Part shown: piece by piece, positions 1 to 6,641 of the stretch
Layout of the letters: each line of letters starts with the position of its first letter
Position numbering within the stretch: position 1 is the first letter of the stretch
From: Bacteroidales bacterium
GTDB taxonomy: Bacteria > Bacteroidota > Bacteroidia > Bacteroidales > UBA7960
Direction: 5' to 3'
Assembly (NCBI GenBank): GCA_007124575.1
Contig: SLEW01000293.1
Coordinates: 1 to 6,641 of the forward strand
DNA length: 6,641 bases
Notes under the pieces: model-generated
Database searches by the model: none
What the model was told of the DNA's origin: nothing
What the model saw: the letters and a program-made list of their open reading frames with translations, nothing else
Translations under genes and position numbers: made by a program

Positions 1-34
1 CCATCTTCGGCAAGCGAAACTGAACAATATATCC

Positions 35-79
35 CATCATACAGTTGTTTAGGTATCATTAAGTAATCTCTGTATGATG
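35..79 (+). promoter_or_regulatory. 10-bp inverted repeat spanning the start of the outer-membrane channel gene
   Basis: Seen directly: CATCATACAG at 35-44 is the exact reverse complement of CTGTATGATG at 70-79, separated by 25 bases. The right arm contains both candidate start codons of the channel gene (74-76 and 77-79). In mRNA the arms could form a 10-bp stem that hides the start; in DNA they could be two half-sites of a repressor. No Shine-Dalgarno sequence precedes the start. The pairing is certain, but any regulatory role is inferred. Confidence 0.45.
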
Positions 80-1444
80 CAGCCATACTTTCATTTAGAT
101 AAGCTTTTCACATGTCTTGTTATTCTTTTGGGAAGCAGTTTTATCCTGTCAGGTGCTGATAGCGATGACCGTGAAATTTTGAATCTCAGCCTGGAAGAAG
201 CCAGAGAGCACGCCCTCGGGCATAGTTACACCATCCGTCAGGCAAGGAAAGACCTGAACATCGCAGAGTCACAGATATGGGAAACAACCGCTGCAGGGCT
301 CCCGCAGATCAATGCTTCCGTCGGGTACAACTACTATCTTGATATTCCTACCTCCCTTGTTCCGGCAGAATTTTTTGGAGGAGAGCCCGGAGAATTTGAA
401 GAGATCCAGTTTGGAACGGAACACAACATCACGGCTGCCGCCTCCGTTGAACAGCTTATTTTCGACGGGCAATACATAGTAGGGTTACGTGCTTCGCGGA
501 TCTACCGCGACCTTGCCGGCCAAACTTTGGAGCGGTCAGGCCTGGAAATAAAAAATGCTGTAACAGAAACTTATTTCCTGGCTTTAATGGCGGAAAAGAA
601 CCTTGACATCGTAAAGCAAAACCTCCTCAATATGGAGGCGCAGCTTGAGGAAACCCGTGCACTGCTTAAGGAGGGGTTTACTGATCCCATAAACGTTGAT
701 CAGCTCCAACTGACAGTATCCAATCTTAAAAACAGGATATCCTCTCTTAAACGCCAGGAAGAGCTTACGAAAAATCTGCTGAAGTTCCAGCTTGGCCTGG
801 AGGTGGAAGAGCACATAAGACTTACCGACGAGCTTGATGACCTTCACAAAGACCTTCTGAATGACATGTCCTTCCTCGCACCTTTTGCACCTGAACAGCA
901 TATTGCCTATCGCATGATGCACTCACAGGAAGACATGAGCCAGATGGTTCTGAGGCGGGAACAGTCAGCCTACCTGCCAAGCCTTTCTGCATCTTTTACC
1001 CGGCAGGAGATGGCCATGCGCGATAAGTTTAATTTTTTCGACGGCGATCAGTCGTGGTTCCCCAGCACCTACTTCGCAGTAAACCTCAGCATTCCTATAT
1101 TTTCCAGCGGGCTGCGCGCATCCAGGGTGGAGCAGGCCCGCCTCGACCTCGAAAAGGCGCGCATTAGCCGCGAAGAGGTGCTGCAATCACTGAACCTGCA
1201 AATGCAGGAAGCTATGGCAGACTTCAGCACAGCCCGCGACCAGTATGACAACCAAAAAGAAAACCTGGAGCTTGCCAAACGCATTTTTGACCGGACCACC
1301 ATTATGTACCAGGAAGGCATGGCTACCAGCCTGGAGCTGACACAAGCCAATGACCAGCTTATCACCACACAGGCTAACTATTATCATGCCCTCTTCGAAG
1401 TGCTCAATGCAAGAAACAACATCGAAAAGGCCCTGGGCAGATGA
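74..1444 (+). CDS. TolC-family outer-membrane efflux channel
   Basis: This is the outer-membrane exit duct of a tripartite RND efflux pump, expected to form a trimeric beta-barrel with a long periplasmic alpha-helical tunnel. Residues 1-28 look like a Sec signal peptide: Lys10, a hydrophobic core at 11-25, then Ser-Gly-Ala. No cysteine lies near the cleavage site, so it is probably not a lipoprotein. The mature part shows the two outer-membrane-efflux repeats of the family, about 38-230 and 270-455. Each holds a strand region (GLPQI at 75-79 and FDGQY at 130-134; YLPSLSASF at 300-308 and IPIFSSG at 340-346) followed by long helices. The C-terminal EGMATSLEL segment at about 414 is also typical. 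At 456 residues the length is normal. The ATGs at 74 and 77 are the only starts between the in-frame stop at 50-52 and the signal peptide. It is first in the apparent operon, 83 bases before the adaptor. Family assignment is firm; the substrate is unknown. Confidence 0.95.
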   Translation: MMQPYFHLDKLFTCLVILLGSSFILSGADSDDREILNLSLEEAREHALGHSYTIRQARKDLNIAESQIWETTAAGLPQINASVGYNYYLDIPTSLVPAEFFGGEPGEFEEIQFGTEHNITAAASVEQLIFDGQYIVGLRASRIYRDLAGQTLERSGLEIKNAVTETYFLALMAEKNLDIVKQNLLNMEAQLEETRALLKEGFTDPINVDQLQLTVSNLKNRISSLKRQEELTKNLLKFQLGLEVEEHIRLTDELDDLHKDLLNDMSFLAPFAPEQHIAYRMMHSQEDMSQMVLRREQSAYLPSLSASFTRQEMAMRDKFNFFDGDQSWFPSTYFAVNLSIPIFSSGLRASRVEQARLDLEKARISREEVLQSLNLQMQEAMADFSTARDQYDNQKENLELAKRIFDRTTIMYQEGMATSLELTQANDQLITTQANYYHALFEVLNARNNIEKALGR

Positions 1445-1527
1445 CAAGGGATCATAGAACAAAGCCATAAACAGACATAGAGATAAACCAGTAATCCTTT
1501 ATCACCCTGACATTAATAAAACATAAA

Positions 1528-2736
1528 ATGATACTTGCAGTCCCAAACAAATACACCAAAGGCCTGAAAAGCACCCTGCGCCTGTCAGCCCTGATACTCC
1601 TTGTGCTGACATGGGGGATGCAGTCCTGCAGCAGGGAGTCACCCGGCTCCGATGATGACAGCCATACTATTCGAAGTCAGATAGACGAATACAATGAGGA
1701 GATACACCGGTTATCCCAAAAAGTAAATGAGCTTCATAGAAAACTCAATGAACAGGGTGAGGACACAGGCAGAAATGACCATGTGCCTGTTACCGTATCC
1801 GAGGTTGAGCCCTCTCTTTTTACGGAATACATCAGGGTGAGTGCAAGTGTTGAAGCCGTTAATTCAGCCACCATCAGTCCGGAAACCAACGGGCACATCC
1901 TGAGGCTATACGCAAACAAGGGCGAGCCCGTAAAAAAAGGGCAGATAGTAGCCCGGTTGTCTACTGATGTGGTGGAAGGCCAGATTGAGGAGGTGAAGAC
2001 AAACCTGCAGTTAGCCGAAACGGTCTATCAGCGGCAGAAAAGACTTTGGAGTCAAGAGATTGGCAGTGAGATACAATACCTGGAGGCAAAAAATCACGCA
2101 GAACGTCTGAGTAAAAACCTGGAGACACTGCAGTCACAGAAAGATATGGCCGTCATGAAAGCGCCCTTCGACGGTTTTGTTGACGAACACCACATCAAAG
2201 AAGGCGAGCTGGCTATGGCAGGTACCCCGGTAATGCAGATCATCAGCCTGGATAAACTTTACATTAATGCAGATGTTTCCGAATCATACCTTCCTTATGT
2301 GTCAGCCGGGGAAGAGGTGGTCCTGCGCTTTCCTGCTTATCCTGATGTAGAGATAGCGGTACCTGTGCACCGGGTGGGCCATGTGATCAACCCGGAAAAC
2401 CGCTCGTTTCGCATGCAGCTCAAAATAAAAAACGAAAATGACCGGTATAAGCCAAACATGATGGCCAACATCAGTGTACAGGCATCCGAAATAAAGGATG
2501 CCGTTGTAATACCCTCCATGCTAATAGGTTACGATACCCAGGGGCATTACGTCTATTTAGCAGAAGAAGGCCCTGCCGGGTATCTTGTTGCCAGGAAAGC
2601 ATATATCGAAAGAGGCAGGGATGGAGAGGGTAAAACCCAGGTTAAGGACGGGCTCGCAGAGGGTGACTTGCTCATCAGGAAGGGACATCGCAATGTGGCC
2701 AATGGTGAAGCCATCCGGATAGAATCATATGAGTAA
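1528..2736 (+). CDS. RND efflux periplasmic adaptor (membrane fusion protein), probable lipoprotein
   Basis: This adaptor joins the RND permease to the TolC-type channel across the periplasm. The N-terminus (basic residues to Arg18, hydrophobic 19-29) ends in Met-Gln-Ser-Cys, a relaxed lipobox that makes Cys34 the likely lipidated residue. Residues 48-73 form a predicted coiled coil with hydrophobics in strict 4-3 spacing. The family core follows: the first half of the lipoyl domain at about 113-147 (NGHILRLYANKGEPVKKGQ), a short helical hairpin at about 148-206 with a tip resembling the channel-binding motif (Arg172-Leu173 to Ser180), the second lipoyl half at about 209-240 (APFDGFV), then beta-barrel and membrane-proximal domains. 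The end, with VKDGLAEGD, is also typical. At 402 residues the length is ordinary. The ATG at 1528 follows an A-rich leader and is the start that leaves a complete signal peptide. The family is clear; the exact lipidation site is inferred. Confidence 0.94.
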   Translation: MILAVPNKYTKGLKSTLRLSALILLVLTWGMQSCSRESPGSDDDSHTIRSQIDEYNEEIHRLSQKVNELHRKLNEQGEDTGRNDHVPVTVSEVEPSLFTEYIRVSASVEAVNSATISPETNGHILRLYANKGEPVKKGQIVARLSTDVVEGQIEEVKTNLQLAETVYQRQKRLWSQEIGSEIQYLEAKNHAERLSKNLETLQSQKDMAVMKAPFDGFVDEHHIKEGELAMAGTPVMQIISLDKLYINADVSESYLPYVSAGEEVVLRFPAYPDVEIAVPVHRVGHVINPENRSFRMQLKIKNENDRYKPNMMANISVQASEIKDAVVIPSMLIGYDTQGHYVYLAEEGPAGYLVARKAYIERGRDGEGKTQVKDGLAEGDLLIRKGHRNVANGEAIRIESYE

Positions 2737-2772
2737 CATAAAAGGAGTATTCTTACTGTAACTGTAAAGATC

Positions 2773-5700
2773 ATGATGAGTGACAAGAGCATGGATAGAG
2801 GTGTTCGTGAGTTCAGGCCAGCCACCATTGCGCTGAAGAACAAGAACACCGTCTTTCTTCTTACCTTTCTGATAGCTGTTTTTGGTATATTTTCTTACAG
2901 GAGTTTGCCGAAGGAGCTATTCCCTGAGGTGGAAATACCAACCGTGCTTGTTCAGACCATGTACCCGGGCAATCCTCCTGCCGACATGGAAAACCTCGTT
3001 ACAAGGCCCCTTGAAAATGAGATTCATACTATTACGGGCATCAGGGAACTCAGGTCTACTTCTTCACAGGATAATTCCGACATCTTTGTGGAGTTTGAGA
3101 CAGGGATTGACATACAGCAGGCTCTTCAGGATGTCAAAGATGCCGTAGACAGAGCCCGGAACGACCTGCCTGGCGACCTGCCCTCTGACCCCATGGTTAT
3201 AGACATCGACTTTTCTGAATTCCCCATCATCAACCTCAACCTGAGTGGCGACTTCACCATGAATGAGTTGAAACGTTTTGCTGACTTTCTTGAAGAGAAG
3301 ATTGAAGATGTCCCTGAGGTTTCCAGGGTGGAGATTACGGGGATAGAGGAGCGGGAGATCCAGATAAACGCTGATCCTCACAAGCTCGAGTTATATCAGC
3401 TGAGTTTTGATGATCTCGATGCATCCATCTCATCCGAGAATGTGTCCATGGCAGGTGGATCCCTGCGCTTTGATGATGGTACCCGATGGGCTGTGCGCAC
3501 CATAGGCGAGTTTACGGACATCCGTCAAATGGAAGACATCATTGTTAAACACGAAGATCAGCAGATAGTATACCTGCGTGACGTGGCAGAAGTGGTTGAC
3601 GCCTATGCGGACCCTGCCAGTTATGCGCGTCTTGATGATCAGCCCGTGGTGAGCCTGCAGGTGATAAAAAATGCCGGCGACAACCTGCTTTCAGCTACTG
3701 AAAATATAAGCCGTGTGCTTGATGAGGCCACGCAAAACGGAGACTTGCCTGATGACCTGAATATCACCATTACAAATGATCAGTCAGAAGAAATCAAAAT
3801 ACAGCTGTCCAACCTGGAAAACAGCGTAATCATGGCGGTGATCCTGGTGGTTTTGATTCTATACCTTTTCCTTGGGCTGAAGAATGCCCTGTTCGTCGGA
3901 ATCGCCATCCCCCTTTCCATGCTTATGTCGTTCATGATTTTTGGCATAGTGAACCTGCAGATCAATATGATCGTGCTGTTTTCACTGATCCTCGCTCTTG
4001 GATTGCTGGTAGACAATTCCATCGTTGCCGTTGACAACATATTCCGCTTTGTAGAGCGCGATTATTCCATCCTGGAGGCGGCCAAAAGGGCTATCGGTGA
4101 AATTGCCACCCCTGTTATTACTTCCACGGCTACTACCCTTTCCGCTTTTCTTCCGCTGGCATTCTGGACAGGTATCACAGGAGAGTTCATGAAATACCTG
4201 CCACTGACCCTGATTATCGTACTCTCTTCGTCCCTTTTTGTGGCCCTGATAATCATACCCGTTTTTTCCTATACCTTTTTCCGAAGAAGTGCTCAAAAGA
4301 GTGAACACGGCGACCGGAATCTGAAAGCACAGAAAAACCGGCGAAAACTTATTATTACCGGCATCCTGATCGTGGTGGGAGCAATTCTGCATCTCGCGGG
4401 TAACACCTTGTTTGGCAACCTTTTCGTGCTTTCCGCGCTGTTGTTTGCCCTGGGCCATTTTGCGCTTGCCAGGCTGGCAAAATGGTTTCAGCAAATCCTG
4501 CTGCCCTCTCTGGAAAAACTGTATAACAACACATTAAGCTATGCCCTGCGTGGCCGCAATCCCTACATGTTTGTATTGGGCACACTGCTGGTGCTGGTAC
4601 TGGCCATTATCAGCTTTGGCCTGCGCAGCCCAAACGTCCTGTTTTTCCCGGACAACGACCCCCAATTTATCAACATCCTCATGGAGTTGCCCGTTGGCAC
4701 CGACATTGACGAAACAGACAAACGTGTTCGTAAGGTGGAAGAGGAAGTAAATGACGTTATCGCGCCTTACCGGCACATTGTTAAATCGGTACTCACCACG
4801 GTGGGCCGTGGTGCAGTGGGTGAAATGGAGATGAGTGCCGGGGAAACGCCTAACCGCGGCCTGATCACGGTGACGTTCGAACAATTTGACATGCGCGACG
4901 GCATCAACACCAATGACATCATGGCTGAACTCAGCAATGCACTTACCGGGCAATATCCGGGCATCGACTTCATGATTGAGAAAAACATGGCCGGACCTCC
5001 CTCCGGAAGACCCATTAACCTGGAGGTCAGCGGCCAGGACATAGAGAGGCTGATGGCCCTTGCCGACACCATAAAAAGCCGTATCGGCAGGGCAGGAATA
5101 CAAGGGATCGAAGGGTTAAGCACAGACCTTGACAGCGACAACCCGGAGATACTGGTCCATATCGACAGGGAGGCTGCCAGACGCTTCGGGCTATCCACGT
5201 TCTCCATTGCCAATACCATACGCACCGCCCTGTTTGGACTTGAGGTGTCTGCCTTCAAGGTAGGTGAAGAAGAATATCCCATCCAGCTGCGCTTGCAGGA
5301 AGAGTACCGCCATAACCTGTCATCACTCATGAACCAGCGCATCACCTTCCGAAGCCAGGCTACCGGGCGCATCATGCAGGTACCCATTTCTGCCGTGGCT
5401 GATGTAGAGTACAGCAAAACCTATGGGGCTATCAATCGCATCGACCGCAACAGGGTGATCACCCTCAGCTCCAACGTGCTTCCCGGCTTTAACGCTAACC
5501 GCATCAACCAACAGATCATGCAGCTGATGGATGATATGGACCTTCCGAATGGGTATGACTATGCCTTTACCGGCGAACAGCAGGAACAGGAGGAGTCTAT
5601 GGAGTTTCTGATAAGGGCCTTGCTCATAGCAGTATCCCTCATTGCACTCATCCTGGTAACCCAGTTTAACTCGGTTTTCAAACCCTTCATCATCATTGCA

Positions 5701-6222
5701 AGCGTAATATTCAGTACCGCCGGTGTATTCCTCGGCCTGGCCATCTTTAACATGGATTTCATTATCATTATGATGGGAGTGGGAATCGTCAGTCTGGCAG
5801 GAGTCGTGGTTAACAACGCCATTGTATTGTTAGATTACACGGACTACCTTCACAAACAAAAAAGAATCGAGACTGACACAGACGAGGACGATTTGCTGGA
5901 ACCTGAAACGAGCCTCTCATTGATCGAACAGGCCGGAAAAACGCGTTTCCGGCCCGTTATTCTCACTGCCATTACCACAGTGCTTGGTTTGTTTCCCCTG
6001 GCCATCGGGCTGAACATCAACTTCGTGACCCTGCTTGCCGAATTCGACCCGCAGATATACTTTGGCGGCGATAATGCACGGTTCTGGGGGCCGATGTCCT
6101 GGACTGTTATCTTTGGCCTGACCGTGGCTACTTTCCTCACCCTTGTGATTGTACCATGCATGTATCAGATCATCCTCTCCACAAAACGCAAGATCCACAC
6201 TTCCATTAATAAGAAAACCTGA
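2773..6222 (+). CDS. RND-superfamily efflux permease (HAE1/AcrB-like)
   Basis: This is the inner-membrane, ion-driven engine of the efflux pump, expected to work as a trimer. TM1 lies at about 25-43, a large periplasmic loop at about 44-345, TM2-TM6 at about 351-500, TM7 at about 598-616, a second periplasmic loop at about 618-943, and TM8-TM12 at about 945-1133. Family hallmarks include LPKELFPEVEIP after TM1, GITGEF between TM5 and TM6, FFPDNDPQ after TM7 and RFRPVILT at TM11. TM4 reads LLVDNSIV, so AcrB Asp407 is kept (Asp414) but Asp408 is Asn415. TM10 reads VVVNNAIV, so AcrB Lys940 is Asn1014. At 1149 residues it is about 100 longer than AcrB. Extra sequence lies between TM6 and TM7 (about 505-590, with two additional hydrophobic segments), in the cytoplasmic loop after TM10, and between TM11 and TM12. 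Starts at 2773, 2776 or 2791 are all possible. It begins 36 bases after the adaptor. Substrate is unknown; a drug, detergent, lipid or metabolite exporter would all fit. Confidence 0.95.
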   Translation: MMSDKSMDRGVREFRPATIALKNKNTVFLLTFLIAVFGIFSYRSLPKELFPEVEIPTVLVQTMYPGNPPADMENLVTRPLENEIHTITGIRELRSTSSQDNSDIFVEFETGIDIQQALQDVKDAVDRARNDLPGDLPSDPMVIDIDFSEFPIINLNLSGDFTMNELKRFADFLEEKIEDVPEVSRVEITGIEEREIQINADPHKLELYQLSFDDLDASISSENVSMAGGSLRFDDGTRWAVRTIGEFTDIRQMEDIIVKHEDQQIVYLRDVAEVVDAYADPASYARLDDQPVVSLQVIKNAGDNLLSATENISRVLDEATQNGDLPDDLNITITNDQSEEIKIQLSNLENSVIMAVILVVLILYLFLGLKNALFVGIAIPLSMLMSFMIFGIVNLQINMIVLFSLILALGLLVDNSIVAVDNIFRFVERDYSILEAAKRAIGEIATPVITSTATTLSAFLPLAFWTGITGEFMKYLPLTLIIVLSSSLFVALIIIPVFSYTFFRRSAQKSEHGDRNLKAQKNRRKLIITGILIVVGAILHLAGNTLFGNLFVLSALLFALGHFALARLAKWFQQILLPSLEKLYNNTLSYALRGRNPYMFVLGTLLVLVLAIISFGLRSPNVLFFPDNDPQFINILMELPVGTDIDETDKRVRKVEEEVNDVIAPYRHIVKSVLTTVGRGAVGEMEMSAGETPNRGLITVTFEQFDMRDGINTNDIMAELSNALTGQYPGIDFMIEKNMAGPPSGRPINLEVSGQDIERLMALADTIKSRIGRAGIQGIEGLSTDLDSDNPEILVHIDREAARRFGLSTFSIANTIRTALFGLEVSAFKVGEEEYPIQLRLQEEYRHNLSSLMNQRITFRSQATGRIMQVPISAVADVEYSKTYGAINRIDRNRVITLSSNVLPGFNANRINQQIMQLMDDMDLPNGYDYAFTGEQQEQEESMEFLIRALLIAVSLIALILVTQFNSVFKPFIIIASVIFSTAGVFLGLAIFNMDFIIIMMGVGIVSLAGVVVNNAIVLLDYTDYLHKQKRIETDTDEDDLLEPETSLSLIEQAGKTRFRPVILTAITTVLGLFPLAIGLNINFVTLLAEFDPQIYFGGDNARFWGPMSWTVIFGLTVATFLTLVIVPCMYQIILSTKRKIHTSINKKT

Positions 6223-6274
6223 ATTATCTAAAAAATATTTTCTGCTAATCATCGGGCCCGTGACCCATTTTTCT

Positions 6275-6304
6275 TATTTTTGGCCATCCCCCGGGATATT
6301 TTTG
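6275..6304 (+). promoter_or_regulatory. Two Bacteroidota-type -7 boxes, putative pckA promoter
   Basis: TATTTTTG occurs twice, at 6275-6282 and 6297-6304, and both copies match the Bacteroidota -7 consensus TAnnTTTG exactly. The boxes are 22 bases apart and lie 64-93 bases before the pckA ATG, a reasonable distance for a promoter with a leader. A matching -33 TTTG/TTG at the usual spacing is not clear for either copy; the nearest TTTG (6279-6282) is only 14 bases from the downstream box. The sequence is T-rich, so chance matches are possible. Confidence 0.4.
6286..6303 (+). terminator. Weak terminator-like hairpin after the efflux operon
   Basis: ATCCC-CC-GGGAT at 6286-6297 is an inverted repeat directly followed by ATTTTT. 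It could fold as a 4-bp stem with a four-base loop and a short U tract, 63 bases after the permease stop. The stem is very short for an intrinsic terminator and overlaps the downstream -7-like box, so it may instead be a regulator site or chance. No stronger terminator is visible between the permease and pckA. Confidence 0.2.
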
Positions 6305-6319
6305 CATATTTTAAACCCA

Positions 6320-6335
6320 GGTGTGCTGAAACACC
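6320..6335 (+). promoter_or_regulatory. Small hairpin and A/C-rich leader before pckA
   Basis: GGTGT at 6320-6324 pairs with ACACC at 6331-6335 around a six-base loop. It is followed by an unstructured A/C-rich stretch holding two copies of AAAACAAC (6343-6350 and 6352-6359) up to the ATG at 6368. Such A-rich leaders without Shine-Dalgarno sequence are common in Bacteroidota. The hairpin would lie in the 5' leader if transcription starts near the TATTTTTG boxes. Function is unknown. Confidence 0.25.
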
Positions 6336-6367
6336 CATAACCAAAACAACTAAAACAACCTCACATC

Positions 6368-6641
6368 ATGCAACAAACTGCTTCTGCAAAGGATGCCAAA
6401 GGGATTCAGGCGCCCGACCTGTCTCAATATGGCATTAAAGACGTTCAACAGGTTTACTACAACCTTTCTTACGACGAATTATTCCGGCACGAAACAAACC
6501 CTGACCTCGAAGGTTTTGAAAAAGGCTTTGAGACCAACACGGGTGCTGTGGCGGTAGACACAGGCATCTTTACAGGCCGTTCTCCAAAGGACAAATACAT
6601 CGTTCAGGAAGATAGCTCCCAGGACAACATTTGGTGGGCCG
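6368..6641 (+). CDS. pckA: Phosphoenolpyruvate carboxykinase (ATP), N-terminal part, cut by window edge
   Basis: PckA converts oxaloacetate and ATP to phosphoenolpyruvate, CO2 and ADP in the cytoplasm, the entry step of gluconeogenesis; in some anaerobes it runs in reverse to fix CO2. Only the first 91 residues are present, with no stop before the window ends. They align by eye with the start of E. coli PckA: a YGI-DV segment at 21-26, then [19 protein letters not shown] at 59-77, where Arg71 corresponds to the substrate-binding Arg65 of the E. coli enzyme. The WWA at 89-91 continues the match. The N-terminus carries about ten polar residues before the conserved region. ATG 6368 is preceded by an A/C-rich leader and gives the expected N-terminal length. 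The gene is functionally unrelated to the efflux genes and is probably transcribed from its own promoter. Confidence 0.95.
   Translation, partial: MQQTASAKDAKGIQAPDLSQYGIKDVQQVYYNLSYDELFRHETNPDLEGFEKGFETNTGAVAVDTGIFTGRSPKDKYIVQEDSSQDNIWWA

Noticed and set aside
21..51. Imperfect inverted arms TGAACAA and TTGTTTA around a 17-base spacer as a possible operator.
   Set aside because: The arms are short, AT-rich and mismatched at one position. The nearby perfect 10-bp repeat is a much stronger signal.
1..52. Possible tail of an upstream gene: stops occur at 21-23, 50-52 and 64-66 in the three forward frames.
   Set aside because: Too few residues remain in any frame to decide which, if any, is coding. 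A regulator often lies upstream of such operons, but nothing here shows it.
584..922. A 112-codon minus-strand open frame inside the channel gene.
   Set aside because: It is entirely opposite conserved TolC-family sequence and shows no recognisable domain.
1445..1527. Search for a terminator or internal promoter between the channel and adaptor genes.
   Set aside because: No convincing stem-loop with a T run and no TAnnTTTG match was found; the gap is simply A-rich leader sequence.
2741..2747. AAAGGAG as a Shine-Dalgarno site for the permease.
   Set aside because: It ends 25 bases before the ATG, too far for normal use, and no in-frame ATG, GTG or TTG lies at a suitable distance from it.
4767..5417. 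A 216-codon open frame on the minus strand inside the permease gene, with other long antisense frames at 4534-5103 and 3982-4494.
   Set aside because: They lie opposite strongly conserved RND coding sequence. Their translations show low-complexity composition and no recognisable domain, and they overlap one another. They are frame shadows.
6149..6340. A 63-codon plus-strand open frame running from the permease 3' end into the gap before pckA.
   Set aside because: It starts inside the conserved permease in another frame and covers promoter-like T-rich sequence. The translation resembles no family I know.

Overview
The window suggests a member of the Bacteroidota. Start codons follow A-rich leaders without a well-placed Shine-Dalgarno sequence. 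The pckA leader contains two copies of TATTTTTG, which fits the Bacteroidota -7 element TAnnTTTG. The adaptor lipoprotein and RND permease also have features that I recall from this phylum. I cannot name a genus from this sequence.

Layout, all on the + strand: positions 1-73 are a leader, possibly with the tail of an upstream gene. Positions 74-1444 encode a TolC-type outer-membrane channel, 1528-2736 a periplasmic adaptor (membrane fusion protein) and 2773-6222 a 1149-residue RND inner-membrane permease. Gaps of 83 and 36 bases without an obvious terminator suggest that these three genes form one operon. A 145-base gap with promoter-like elements follows. From 6368 to the window edge lies the N-terminal part of ATP-dependent phosphoenolpyruvate carboxykinase (pckA), a housekeeping gluconeogenic gene that looks like a separate transcription unit.

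The three pump proteins should assemble into one tripartite efflux machine. The permease would take substrates from the periplasm or inner membrane using the ion gradient, the lipid-anchored adaptor would bridge to the channel, and the channel would release them outside the cell. The substrate cannot be told from the sequence, and no regulator gene is visible.

I see no wholly new system here. The points worth checking are a perfect 10-bp inverted repeat that buries the start codon of the first gene, an apparent pair of extra membrane helices between TM6 and TM7 of the permease, Asn in place of two of the three classical proton-relay residues, a regular heptad coiled coil ahead of the adaptor's first beta domain, and duplicated -7-like boxes before pckA.
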